Positions 26,016-34,530 of a stretch of DNA of 64,000 bases are shown here, one piece after another; the first letter of the stretch is position 1, and every line of letters begins with the position of its first letter. Under the pieces are notes generated by a model that worked only from the letters and a program-made list of their open reading frames with translations, was not told the origin of the DNA and did not search any database. The position numbers were made by a program, and so were the translations under genes. Source of the DNA: an alpha proteobacterium BAL199 (lineage in GTDB: Bacteria > Pseudomonadota > Alphaproteobacteria > Thalassobaculales > Thalassobaculaceae); NCBI GenBank assembly GCA_000171835.1, contig ABHC01000003.1:186001-250000 (forward strand), read 5' to 3'.

Positions 26016-26107
26016 CGTGGTTAATCCGCCAAACTGAGCACGGCCGGTCGCCAGATCGGCCATGTCTCGGTTGCGGATTACGGCAATTCAAACGAGGGGC
26101 ACGTGTG

Positions 26108-27022
26108 ATGACGGACAAGACGACCAAGACCACCGAAGAAGAAGAAGCGACGACCAGCCGGCGCAATCTCTTTGCCGGAGCGCTCGGTACTGCCGTTGTC
26201 GCCGGAGCCGTGCTCGGTTCCTCCAAGGCCGCCCAAGCCACGGTCGACTCATCCAAGAGCAAACTGCAGCAGGTCCTCTCACGCGGCGTCCTGCGCGTCG
26301 GCACCGGCAGCACCAATCCGCCGTGGCACTTCGAGGACGACACCGGCAAGCTGGTCGGCATGGACATCGACATGGCGCGGCTGATCGCCAAGAGCCTGTT
26401 CGACGATCCAACGAAGGTCGAATTCGTGATCCAGGGCTCCGACGCCCGCATCCCCAGCCTGATCACCGACAAGGTCGACGTGATCTGCCAATGGATGACG
26501 ATCACCGCCGGCCGGGCCCAGCAGGTCGAGTTCACGGTCCCGTACTACCGCGAAGGCGTTGGCCTGCTGGTGATGGCCGACAATCCGAAATACAAGAAAT
26601 TTGACGACCTGATGATGGCGGGCGACAGCGTCAAGGTCGGCGCTATGCAGAACGTCTTCATTGAGGAGTGGATCCACAAGGGCTTGCCGCAAGCCAAGGT
26701 CGACCAGTTCGACAGCCCGGACACCACCCTGCAGGCGTTGAACGCCGGCCGGGTCGACGCTTACCTGGGCGATCAGTCGGCGATCCGCTGGCTGATGAAC
26801 CAGTTCCCGGGCCGATATGCCGATTCCGGCTATGGCTGGCTGCCGAACTCCTACGCTTCGGCCGTCCGGCCGGGCGACCCGGTTTGGCTGAACTGGGTCA
26901 ACACCGTGTACCGCGAAGCCCTGATGGGCGTCGACTTCGACACCATGAAGGCTTCCTACAAGAAGTGGTTCGGGATCGACGTAGCGACTCCGAAGGTCGG
27001 GTTCCCGGGCGAGTTCCAGTAA
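26108..27022 (+). CDS. Polar amino-acid ABC transporter substrate-binding protein, Tat-type signal
   Basis: The 304-residue protein belongs to the SBP_bac_3 family (VLSRGVLRVGTGSTNPPWHFEDDTGKLVGMDIDMARLIAKSLF). The N-terminus carries a twin-arginine motif, SRRNLFAG with Arg18-Arg19 after an acidic lead (EEEEATT), so Tat export is likely. Amino-acid-binding residues include SDARIPSLITDKVDVICQ and the GDQSAIRWL region. It is followed by two permeases and an ATPase, a complete importer. The exact amino acid is not clear. Confidence 0.93.
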   Translation: MTDKTTKTTEEEEATTSRRNLFAGALGTAVVAGAVLGSSKAAQATVDSSKSKLQQVLSRGVLRVGTGSTNPPWHFEDDTGKLVGMDIDMARLIAKSLFDDPTKVEFVIQGSDARIPSLITDKVDVICQWMTITAGRAQQVEFTVPYYREGVGLLVMADNPKYKKFDDLMMAGDSVKVGAMQNVFIEEWIHKGLPQAKVDQFDSPDTTLQALNAGRVDAYLGDQSAIRWLMNQFPGRYADSGYGWLPNSYASAVRPGDPVWLNWVNTVYREALMGVDFDTMKASYKKWFGIDVATPKVGFPGEFQ

Positions 27023-27031
27023 GGACCAGCG

Positions 27032-27067
27032 CCGGCCGGCTGCTTCAACGATGAGGCGGCCGGCCGG
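27032..27067 (+). other. Intercistronic hairpin between binding-protein and first permease genes
   Basis: CCGGCCGGCTGC (27032-27043) pairs with GCGGCCGGCCGG (27056-27067), 12 bp with one G-U pair and a 12-base loop, starting 10 bases after the binding-protein stop. It parallels the hairpin after dctP and probably stabilises or attenuates the message. Confidence 0.55.
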
Positions 27068-27105
27068 TATCCCGTCAACGATCCTCTCCCCGTTGCTGGT
27101 CGAGC

Positions 27106-27771
27106 ATGACGTATAATTTCAATTTCTCGGTAATCTGGCGGCAGTTCGACGTAATGCTCTGGGGCCTCGGCCTTGGGTTGCTGCTGGCGGTCATCTCCCT
27201 GGCGATCGGCACGGTAATCGGGCTGGTCTGCGGCTACGCCTTCCGGACCAACAACAAGACGTTGCGCGGGCTGGTCTGGGGCTATGTGGAGTTCATCCGC
27301 AACGAGCCACTGCTGCTGCTGATCTTCTTCGTGTATTTCGGCTTGCCCGCGATCGGCATCCGGTTCTTCGACAAGTACGAGTCCTTCGTAATCACCTTAT
27401 CGATCTACGCCGGTGCCTACCTGACCGAGGTGTTCCGCGCCGGCCTGACCTCGGTGCCGGAGCGGTATGTCGAGGCCGCTAAGGCGATAGGCCTGAAGCC
27501 GTGGCAGACCCAGCTCTACGTGGTACTGCCGCTGACCTTCCGGATCGTCCTGCCGTCGCTGTCCAACAACCTGATCTCGCTGTTCAAGGACACCTCGCTG
27601 GCGACCGCGATCGCAATCCCGGAGCTGACCTTTACCGCCCGGCAGATCAACGCCAACACCTATCGGGTGATGGAAGCGTGGCTGACCGCCAGCCTGCTGT
27701 ACCTCGCCACCTGCTACTTGATCGCCATTGCGCTGCGGCAGATCGAGAAGCGCTATTCGGTCATCAAGTAG
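27106..27771 (+). CDS. Polar amino-acid ABC transporter permease (first subunit)
   Basis: The 221-residue inner-membrane protein of the HisM/GlnP type has about five hydrophobic segments. The cytoplasmic EAA loop that contacts the ATPase is seen as YVEAAKAIGLKPWQTQLYVVLPLTFRIVLPSLSNN. It is followed after 12 bases by a second permease; the two probably form a heterodimer. Confidence 0.94.
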   Translation: MTYNFNFSVIWRQFDVMLWGLGLGLLLAVISLAIGTVIGLVCGYAFRTNNKTLRGLVWGYVEFIRNEPLLLLIFFVYFGLPAIGIRFFDKYESFVITLSIYAGAYLTEVFRAGLTSVPERYVEAAKAIGLKPWQTQLYVVLPLTFRIVLPSLSNNLISLFKDTSLATAIAIPELTFTARQINANTYRVMEAWLTASLLYLATCYLIAIALRQIEKRYSVIK

Positions 27772-27783
27772 GCGCGCCGGGAC

Positions 27784-28446
27784 ATGCAAAGGACCTATCT
27801 CGGCGAACTCATGAAGGCCAAGTGGAGCCTGCTCCAGGGCTTCATAACCACCATGGAAATTTCCGCGATCGTCATCGTCATCGGCCTAATCGCCGGCATG
27901 ATCGGCGGGCTGCTGCTGGTCTACGGACCGAAGCCGGTTCGGCTGCTGATGCGACTGTACGTCGACGTGCTGCGCGGTATCCCGGTGCTGGTGCTGATCC
28001 TGTTCAGTTACTATGGCCTGGCCCTTCTGGGGGTGAACATCTCGGCATACACCGCCGGCGTGGTGGCGCTGGCTGGGTTCTGCAGCGCCCACATGTCGGA
28101 GACCTTCCGCGGCGCCATCGATTCGATCCCGGTCGGCCAGACGGAAGCGGCCAAGGCGATCGGCCTGACCTTCCAACAGCGCTTCATCTATGTGCTGCTG
28201 CCGCAGGCCGCCCGACGGATCGTGCCGCCGGCCATCAACACCGCGGTCGAAATGGTCAAGGGCACCACTTTGCTGTCGATTATCGGCGTGTTGGACGTTC
28301 TGCTGGCAACCCAGCAGACGATCGCCCGCAACTACATGGTGATCGAGTTCTACGCGACCGCCATGCTGTTCTATTTCGTGTTGAACTTCACGCTCTCGCG
28401 CATGGGCGCGTATTTCGAGCGGCGGTTCGGCTTCATCCGTTACTGA
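27784..28446 (+). CDS. Polar amino-acid ABC transporter permease (second subunit)
   Basis: The 220-residue membrane protein resembles its upstream neighbour. The EAA loop is QTEAAKAIGLTFQQRFIYVLLPQAARRIVPPAINT, preceded by YVDVLRGIPVLVLILFSYYGLALLG, a typical HisQ/GlnP segment. It ends 19 bases before the ATPase gene and should form the channel with the other permease. Confidence 0.94.
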   Translation: MQRTYLGELMKAKWSLLQGFITTMEISAIVIVIGLIAGMIGGLLLVYGPKPVRLLMRLYVDVLRGIPVLVLILFSYYGLALLGVNISAYTAGVVALAGFCSAHMSETFRGAIDSIPVGQTEAAKAIGLTFQQRFIYVLLPQAARRIVPPAINTAVEMVKGTTLLSIIGVLDVLLATQQTIARNYMVIEFYATAMLFYFVLNFTLSRMGAYFERRFGFIRY

Positions 28447-28465
28447 TCCCGCGGGAGCGTCCGTC

Positions 28466-29302
28466 ATGTCCGCAAATCCAGCCGCCTCCGCGACCTCCGA
28501 GAGCGCCGAACCGGCCCGCAACCTGCTGGTCGCTCGCGACGTTCACAAGAGCTTCGGGCAGACCGAAGTCCTGAAGGGCATCGACCTCACCGTGACCGAG
28601 GGCGAAGTGGTCGCCCTGATCGGTGCCAGCGGCTCTGGCAAGACCACCTTTCTGCGCTGCATCAACCTGCTGGAGGAGTTCGAACAGGGCAGCATCACGG
28701 TCGACGGTGATCCCGTCGGGTACACCGATCGCGGCGGCAGCCGCCGCCGGCTGTCGGAAGGCCGGCTGGCCGCCCAGCGCGCCCGCATCGGCATGGTGTT
28801 CCAGAGCTTCAACCTGTTCCCGCACATGACCGCCGCCCAGAACGTCATGCTCGGCCTAGTCAAGGTGAAGGGCATGGCCAAGGCCGAGGCCCGCTCGCTG
28901 GCCGACCATTGGCTGGCTCGGGTCGGGTTGGCCGATCGGGCCGACCACCATCCCTACCAGTTGTCCGGCGGCCAGCAGCAGCGGGTGGCGATTGCCCGCG
29001 CGGTCGCCATGGACCCGCGGTTGATCCTGTTCGACGAGGTCACCTCGGCCCTCGACCCGGAACTGGTCTCCGAGGTGTTGGGCGTCATGAAGGACTTGGC
29101 GAAGAGCGGCATGACCATGCTCGTGGTCAGCCACGAAATGCTGTTCGTGCGCGACGTAGCCACCCACGTGGTGTTCCTGGACAGCGGCCGGATCGTCGAG
29201 GAAGGCGAGCCGCACGCGGTGTTCAAAAACCCGAAATCAGACCGCTTGCGCGCTTTTCTCGGCCGATTCACCGACATCATCGGTGATATCACAGCGCGGT
29301 AG
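28466..29302 (+). CDS. Polar amino-acid ABC transporter ATP-binding protein
   Basis: The 278-residue ATPase carries Walker A GASGSGKT (53-60), the Q-loop MVFQSFNLFPHMTAAQNVMLG, the ABC signature LSGGQQQRVAIARA, Walker B LILFDEVTSALDPE and the switch His in VVSHEM. An insert, GYTDRGGSRRRLSEGR, before the Q-loop is typical of the GlnQ/HisP branch. It powers the importer formed with the two preceding permeases and closes the operon. Confidence 0.95.
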   Translation: MSANPAASATSESAEPARNLLVARDVHKSFGQTEVLKGIDLTVTEGEVVALIGASGSGKTTFLRCINLLEEFEQGSITVDGDPVGYTDRGGSRRRLSEGRLAAQRARIGMVFQSFNLFPHMTAAQNVMLGLVKVKGMAKAEARSLADHWLARVGLADRADHHPYQLSGGQQQRVAIARAVAMDPRLILFDEVTSALDPELVSEVLGVMKDLAKSGMTMLVVSHEMLFVRDVATHVVFLDSGRIVEEGEPHAVFKNPKSDRLRAFLGRFTDIIGDITAR

Positions 29303-29361
29303 CGGCGGGCCGATAGTGCCTTGTCCAGATTCGCGCAGCGATCTCAGCTCGTTCAACGCGT

Positions 29362-29646
29362 CTACATCTGGTCCAGAAACGGAGCGACGACCTCCCGCGT
29401 CTCCTGGCTGCTGACCACCGGCACGATCTCGAAGCTCACCCCGGACCCACGCCATTGCAGCACCCACTCCTGCAGTAGACGCAAGTCATCGCACTCCATC
29501 AACTGAAAGCAGCGACCGAAATTCGGCTCGATCCAGCTGTCGATATAGGTCAGGCCCTCCGGCAACATTCGGCCGCCGTCGCGAACCTGTCGGTAGACCG
29601 GCAGCATGTCGTCATCCTTGAACCGTTCGATGACCATGAACCGCAT
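29362..29646 (-). CDS. DUF3303-like small conserved protein
   Basis: The 94-residue protein begins MRFMVIERFKDDDMLPVYRQVRDGGRMLPEGLTYIDSW and continues NFGRCFQLMECDDLRLLQEWVLQW, the pattern of small dimeric ferredoxin-fold proteins annotated DUF3303. No catalytic residues are evident and no function is known. It stands alone, convergent with the ABC operon and divergent from the DUF427 gene. Confidence 0.85.
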   Translation of the reverse strand: MRFMVIERFKDDDMLPVYRQVRDGGRMLPEGLTYIDSWIEPNFGRCFQLMECDDLRLLQEWVLQWRGSGVSFEIVPVVSSQETREVVAPFLDQM

Positions 29647-29821
29647 GGCGGACTCTCCATTTGCCCCGAGCCTGGAACGGCTGAGGGCTTAGTATCCCGC
29701 ACCCTCATCCTTCGGGCGATCCAAAATCGGTCGCCGTCAACGGGTTTGAGACCACCGTTCCCTTGCAACCATCGCCAGTCCGCCCAAACTCTGAAAGCAT
29801 GCCCGTCGCGAGGAGGTTTCG

Positions 29822-30220
29822 ATGCCTACCACCACCGCCACGAAATCCAACACCGCCCCCGGCTTCGCCCGCAAGCCGGAGCATGTCGTGGCCTTCCGGC
29901 CGGCCGACAAACGGGTGACCGTCAAGCTTGGCGGCGAGGTGATTGCCGAGAGCAACCGCGCCGTGCTGTGCGAGCAGAGCGGCCACGACCCGGTGTACTA
30001 CGTGCCGATGACCGACACCCGCGCCAGCCTGTTCCGTCCGACCGACACCCGCAGCTATTGCCCGTTCAAGGGCAATGCAAGCTACTGGTCGGTCACCGCT
30101 GGGGGTGTCACGGGCCGCGACGTCGCCTGGTCCTACGACCTGCCGTATGACGAAGCGCTGCCGATCCGCGGCCATGTCGCGTTCTACCCGAATCGCGTCG
30201 ACTCGATCGACATCGACTGA
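29822..30220 (+). CDS. DUF427 domain protein
   Basis: The 132-residue protein has the DUF427 core: KRVTVKLGGEVIAESNRAVLCEQSG, then YYVPMTDTRASLFRPTDTRSYCPFKGNASYWSV and WSYDLPYDEALPIRGHVAFYP. The conserved CPFKGxAxYW block is intact. The fold is a small beta barrel of unknown biochemical role. The start follows GCGAGGAGGTTTCG. It lies 48 bases before the helicase gene on the same strand. Confidence 0.93.
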   Translation: MPTTTATKSNTAPGFARKPEHVVAFRPADKRVTVKLGGEVIAESNRAVLCEQSGHDPVYYVPMTDTRASLFRPTDTRSYCPFKGNASYWSVTAGGVTGRDVAWSYDLPYDEALPIRGHVAFYPNRVDSIDID

Positions 30221-30268
30221 GGACAGCAATGGGGTGATGGCCGCTCGGCGGGTCCGTAGACTGATCGC

Positions 30269-32728
30269 ATGGACGGCACCCACGACTTGACCGCCACCCT
30301 GCCCTCAACCTTCCGCGATTGGTTCGCCGCCAAGGGCTGGACGCCGCACGGCCATCAACTGGCCATGCTGTCGGCGGCGCAGGCCGGTCGCTCCGCCCTG
30401 CTGATCGCGCCGACCGGCGGCGGCAAGACCCTGGCCGGGTTCCTGGCGAGTCTGGCCGATCTGGCGGAGAACCCGCGCGACGGGCTGCACACCCTGTACA
30501 TCTCACCGCTCAAGGCGCTGGCGGTCGACATCCACCGCAATCTGACGGCGCCGATCGAGGAAATGGGGCTGTCGGTTACCGCCGAGACCCGAACCGGCGA
30601 CACCCCGCAGTCCAAGCGCCAGCGCCAGCGGCGCAGCCCGCCGAACCTGCTGCTGACCACGCCGGAGAGCCTGGCCCTGCTGATCTCCTACCCGGACGCG
30701 GAGGTGATCTTCGGCAACCTGCGTTGCGTGGTGATCGACGAACTGCACGCGCTGGCCGGCACCAAGCGCGGCGAGTTGCTGGCGTTGGCGCTGGCGCGGA
30801 TCGCCCGGCTGGCACCGGACGCCCGACGGGTCGGACTGTCGGCAACCGTCGCCCACCCCGCCGCGTTGGAAGCCTACCTGTCGCGCACCGGCCGGGCGCC
30901 GGCGCCGGACGTCGACGTGGTGCGCGGCGGCGAGGCGGCGCAGGCCGAGGTGAAGATCTTGCTGCCGGACGGCCGTCTACCGTGGTCCGGGCACATGGGC
31001 CTGTATGCCGTCGATCGGATCTACGCCGCCATCAAGGCGCACCGCACCACCATCGTGTTCGTGAACACCCGCGCCCAGTCCGAGCTGATCTTCCAGGCGC
31101 TGTGGCACGCCAACGCGGATCATCTGCCGATCGCCCTGCACCACGGTTCGCTCGCCGCCGAGCAGCGCCGCAAGGTAGAAGCGAGGATGAGCCGAGGCGG
31201 GCTGCGCGCGGTGGTCGCCACCTCCTCGCTGGACCTCGGCATCGACTGGGCCGCCGTCGATCTGGTCCTCCAGGTCGGCGCACCCAAGGGTGCGTCGCGC
31301 CTGCTGCAGCGCATCGGTCGGGCCAATCATCGCCTGGACGAACCGAGCCGGGCCTTGCTGGTACCCGCCAACCGGTTCGAGGTGCTCGAGTGCAAGGCCG
31401 CCATGGATGCGGTTCGGGCTGGCGAATTGGACGGCGATGCGCCGCGGCCGGGAGGCCTCGACGTGCTGGCCCAGCACGTGCTCGGCACCGCCTGCACCGG
31501 AGCGTTCTACCCCAGCGAACTGTACGCCGAGGTCATCACGGCGGCACCCTACTCAGACCTGGACCGCGAAACCTTCGACGCGGTAGTCGAGTTTGTGCGG
31601 TCCGGCGGTTACGCGCTGCGCGCCTACGAGCGTTGGCAGAAGCTGCGGCCGACTGACGATGGCCGGCTGCGGGTGTCGAACCCGCGCGTGGTCCAGGCCT
31701 ACCGGATGAACGTCGGCACCATCGTCGAGGCCGACACCCTGAAGGTTCGGCTCAGCCGCGGCCGGGTGCTGGGTGAGATCGAGGAATACTTCGTCCAGTG
31801 GCTGCGCCCCGGCGACACCTTCATGTTCGCCGGCCGGCTGCTGACCTTCCAGGGCATCCGCGAACGCTACGTCGAGGCGACACCCGGCGGCCAGGGCCAA
31901 CCGGCGGTGCCGGTCTATGGCGGTGGGCGCCTGCCGCTGACCACCCAGCTCGCCAGCCGGGTCCGCGACATGCTGGAGGACCCGAACCTGTGGGCCACAC
32001 TGCCCGGTCCGGTCGCCGAATGGCTGGAACTGCAACGCTGGCGCTCGGTGCTGCCACGCGCCGACACCCTGCTGGTCGAAAGCTTCCCGCGCGCCGACCG
32101 GGAGTATCTGGTTGCCTACACCTTCGAGGGCCGTAACGCTCACCAGACGCTGGGCATGCTGCTGACCCGGCGGATGGAGCGCCTGGGCCTCGGCCCGCTC
32201 GGCTTCGTCGCCACCGACTATGTGATCGCGGTGTGGTCGGTAAGACCGTGCGAGGACATGGCCGCGCTGTTCGACCAGGACATGCTGGGCGACGACCTGG
32301 AGGAATGGATGGCGGAATCCAGCCTGCTGAAGCGGACCTTCCGCACCGTCGCGGTGATCGCCGGCCTGATCGAGCGCAAGCTGCCGGGCCACGAGAAGAC
32401 CGGCCGGCAGGTCACCTTCAACTCCGATTTGATCTACGATGTGCTGCGCCGCCACCAGCCCGACCACATCCTGCTGCAGGCTACCCGCCAGGATGCCGGT
32501 CGCGGCCTGACCGACATCGCTCGCCTCGCCGGCCTGCTGACCCGGGTTCAGGGCAAGATCGTGCACCGCCGACTCGACCGGGTATCACCGCTGGCGGTGC
32601 CGGTATTGCTGGAGATCGGCCGCGAACAGGTCGCCGGCGGCGCCGTGGACCTGCTGATGGACGAGTTGACCGAGGAACTGGTGGCGGAGGCGACCGGCGG
32701 TACGCTGCAGGGGAGCCTGCCGATTTGA
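30269..32728 (+). CDS. Ligase-associated DNA damage response DEXH-box helicase (Lhr-like)
   Basis: The 819-residue SF2 helicase has Walker A APTGGGKT at 47-54, the DEXH box DELH at 157-160, motif III LSATVAHPAAL and motif VI near QRIGRANHR. After the helicase core, the Lhr-type winged-helix and beta-rich domains follow. The length and sequence match the helicase of the bacterial ligase-associated repair cassette, which normally sits beside an ATP-dependent ligase, an exonuclease and PdeM. Here only PdeM remains nearby, 1.8 kb downstream, with two inverted genes between. Confidence 0.94.
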   Translation: MDGTHDLTATLPSTFRDWFAAKGWTPHGHQLAMLSAAQAGRSALLIAPTGGGKTLAGFLASLADLAENPRDGLHTLYISPLKALAVDIHRNLTAPIEEMGLSVTAETRTGDTPQSKRQRQRRSPPNLLLTTPESLALLISYPDAEVIFGNLRCVVIDELHALAGTKRGELLALALARIARLAPDARRVGLSATVAHPAALEAYLSRTGRAPAPDVDVVRGGEAAQAEVKILLPDGRLPWSGHMGLYAVDRIYAAIKAHRTTIVFVNTRAQSELIFQALWHANADHLPIALHHGSLAAEQRRKVEARMSRGGLRAVVATSSLDLGIDWAAVDLVLQVGAPKGASRLLQRIGRANHRLDEPSRALLVPANRFEVLECKAAMDAVRAGELDGDAPRPGGLDVLAQHVLGTACTGAFYPSELYAEVITAAPYSDLDRETFDAVVEFVRSGGYALRAYERWQKLRPTDDGRLRVSNPRVVQAYRMNVGTIVEADTLKVRLSRGRVLGEIEEYFVQWLRPGDTFMFAGRLLTFQGIRERYVEATPGGQGQPAVPVYGGGRLPLTTQLASRVRDMLEDPNLWATLPGPVAEWLELQRWRSVLPRADTLLVESFPRADREYLVAYTFEGRNAHQTLGMLLTRRMERLGLGPLGFVATDYVIAVWSVRPCEDMAALFDQDMLGDDLEEWMAESSLLKRTFRTVAVIAGLIERKLPGHEKTGRQVTFNSDLIYDVLRRHQPDHILLQATRQDAGRGLTDIARLAGLLTRVQGKIVHRRLDRVSPLAVPVLLEIGREQVAGGAVDLLMDELTEELVAEATGGTLQGSLPI

Positions 32729-32744
32729 GAGACCGGAGCGCTGC

Positions 32745-33698
32745 TTACCCCGCCGGGTGCCGTGCCGCCCAGTGTCGGGCGATGTCCAGGCGCCGGGTCA
32801 CCCACACCCCGTCCTTGGCCGCCACATAGTCGAGCAGCTTTGCCAAGCCAGCGGCCCGGGACGGGTGGCCGATCAGGCGCAGGTGCAGGCCGCACGACAT
32901 CATGCGCGGAGTGGTCGCCCCCTCTTCCCACAGCAGATCGACGGCATCCTTCACATGGTTGAAGTAGTCGTCGCCGGTCGGAAAATGGTTGCGCGAGAAC
33001 TTGGAATCGTTGGTTGCCAGCGAGTACGGGACGACCAGATGGGGTTGCTCATTGACCCGCGTCCAGTACGGCAACTCATCGGCGTAGCTGTCGCTGTCGT
33101 AAAGGAACCCGCCATGCTCGACCATCAGCCGGCGGGTGTGCACGCTGGGGCCGTGGCGGCAATACCAGCCGAGCGGGCGAGCACCGGTGGTGCGCTCCAG
33201 CGAGGCGACGGCACGGCGGATATGCTCGCGCTCCTCCTCCTCGCTCAGCGTCCAGTGCTCGATCCAGCGCCAGCCGTGGCAGCAGATGTCCCAGTCGGTC
33301 TCGCGGATCGCGGCCGCCACCTCGTCGTTGCGCTCCAGCGCCAGGGCACAGGCGTTGACGGTGACCGGCAATCCACGCTCGGTGAACAGCCGGTGCAGCC
33401 GCCAGAACCCAACCCGAGTGCCGTACTCGTACATCGACTCCGCCGCGAGGTCGCGCGAGCCTGGGCCGTTCGGCGAGTCCGGCGATTCGGTCAGGCTAGC
33501 CTCGGAAAAGCCGTCGCCGTCGGGGATCGAGTACTCAGACCCCTCCTCGTAGTTGATCACGAAGTTGATCGCCAGACGGGCGCCGCCGGGCCAATCGGCA
33601 TGCGGCGGCGTTCGACCGTAGCCGACGAAGTCGCGATCGAGATGCGGAGCAAGGTTCGGGTCGGCCGGCGCACCGGCGGGCGGAGCAGCGTGTGTCAT
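32745..33698 (-). CDS. Polysaccharide deacetylase family protein, PuuE (allantoinase)-like
   Basis: The 317-residue NodB-fold protein closely follows the PuuE pattern: RDFVGYGRTPPHADWPGGARLAINFVINYEEGSEYS, EASLTESPDSPNGPGSRDLAAESMYEYGTRVGFWRLHRLF, DWDICCHGWRWIEHW and RPLGWYCRHGPSVHTRRLMVEHGGFLYDSDSYADELPYW. PuuE is a metal-independent allantoinase that opens allantoin to allantoate. No other purine-catabolism genes are nearby, so another cyclic amide is possible. It is convergent with the helicase gene, 16 bases apart. Confidence 0.88.
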   Translation of the reverse strand: MTHAAPPAGAPADPNLAPHLDRDFVGYGRTPPHADWPGGARLAINFVINYEEGSEYSIPDGDGFSEASLTESPDSPNGPGSRDLAAESMYEYGTRVGFWRLHRLFTERGLPVTVNACALALERNDEVAAAIRETDWDICCHGWRWIEHWTLSEEEEREHIRRAVASLERTTGARPLGWYCRHGPSVHTRRLMVEHGGFLYDSDSYADELPYWTRVNEQPHLVVPYSLATNDSKFSRNHFPTGDDYFNHVKDAVDLLWEEGATTPRMMSCGLHLRLIGHPSRAAGLAKLLDYVAAKDGVWVTRRLDIARHWAARHPAG

Positions 33699-33766
33699 GC
33701 CGGTATCGGATCACACGGCACCGGCTACCGCCAGCGTCTTCTGGCTCATCAGTCAGGCGTCGACCG

Positions 33767-34375
33767 TCATGCCGGGAATGGCTTCCGCCACGCCGGCAAT
33801 TCGTTCAGACGGTCGTGCCAGCGCGCCACCTCCGGGAACTCACCAAGTGGAATGTACGCCTGCTCGGCATAGGGCAACGTGATCCCGACGGCGAAGTCGG
33901 TGATGGTCAGGGTATCGCCCAGCAGGTACTTCCGGCCGTGCAGATGGTCATTCAGGATCGCGCTGTACTTGCGGACGTAGCCGGTCGCTTCCTCGACTTC
34001 CTCGGGATCGACCGGACCAATGCCGAACTTCGGCTTGATCACGTACTCGAAATACAGCGTGCCGGTGTAGCGGGTGAAATGCTGCAGGTCCCAGGACAGC
34101 CAGCGCAGCATCTCGACCAGCTTGTCGTCCGACGGCCACAGATCGGAGCCGGCGGCGCGCGCCAGGAAACCCATGATGGCGTTCGACTCCCAGATCGTAC
34201 CGCCGTCGTGCGTCAGGACCGGAACCTTGCCGTTCGGGTTCATCGCCAGAAACTCGGGTGTCTTGTGTTCACCCTTCGGCAGCGACACGGACACGAACTC
34301 CACCGGTGAGTTCAGATGTCGTGCGACCGCACAGGCCTTTCGCGGATTCAGCGTGTCGGAATAGTAGAGCTTCAT
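33767..34375 (-). CDS. Glutathione S-transferase family protein
   Basis: The 202-residue protein has the thioredoxin-like N-terminal domain MKLYYSDTLNPRKACAVARHLNSPVEFVSVSLPKGEHKTPEFLAMNPNGKVPVL with cis-Pro and the glutathione-binding WESNAI, then a helical C-terminal domain. The residue after YYSD is part of the family's Ser/Tyr active-site region. The substrate is unknown. It is divergent from pdeM with a strong palindrome in between. Confidence 0.92.
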   Translation of the reverse strand: MKLYYSDTLNPRKACAVARHLNSPVEFVSVSLPKGEHKTPEFLAMNPNGKVPVLTHDGGTIWESNAIMGFLARAAGSDLWPSDDKLVEMLRWLSWDLQHFTRYTGTLYFEYVIKPKFGIGPVDPEEVEEATGYVRKYSAILNDHLHGRKYLLGDTLTITDFAVGITLPYAEQAYIPLGEFPEVARWHDRLNELPAWRKPFPA

Positions 34376-34442
34376 ATCAGGTCCTCATGGTCCAGCCATT
34401 CACGCTCGCCGAATAGAGTTGACGGCAGTGGCGTGATTAATG

Positions 34443-34456
34443 AGTTGATATCAACT
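34443..34456. promoter_or_regulatory. 14-base palindrome between gst and pdeM genes
   Basis: AGTTGATATCAACT is a perfect 14-base palindrome, 68 bases from the GST start and 75 bases from the pdeM start. It lies in the only AT-rich stretch of the divergent intergenic region. It is a good candidate operator; the regulator is not identified. Confidence 0.5.
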
Positions 34457-34530
34457 TATATTGATCCCGTCAAACCACAACGACGCGAACACCCGTTGAT
34501 TTTTGGACCGCCCCGGTCAACGGTCGACCG

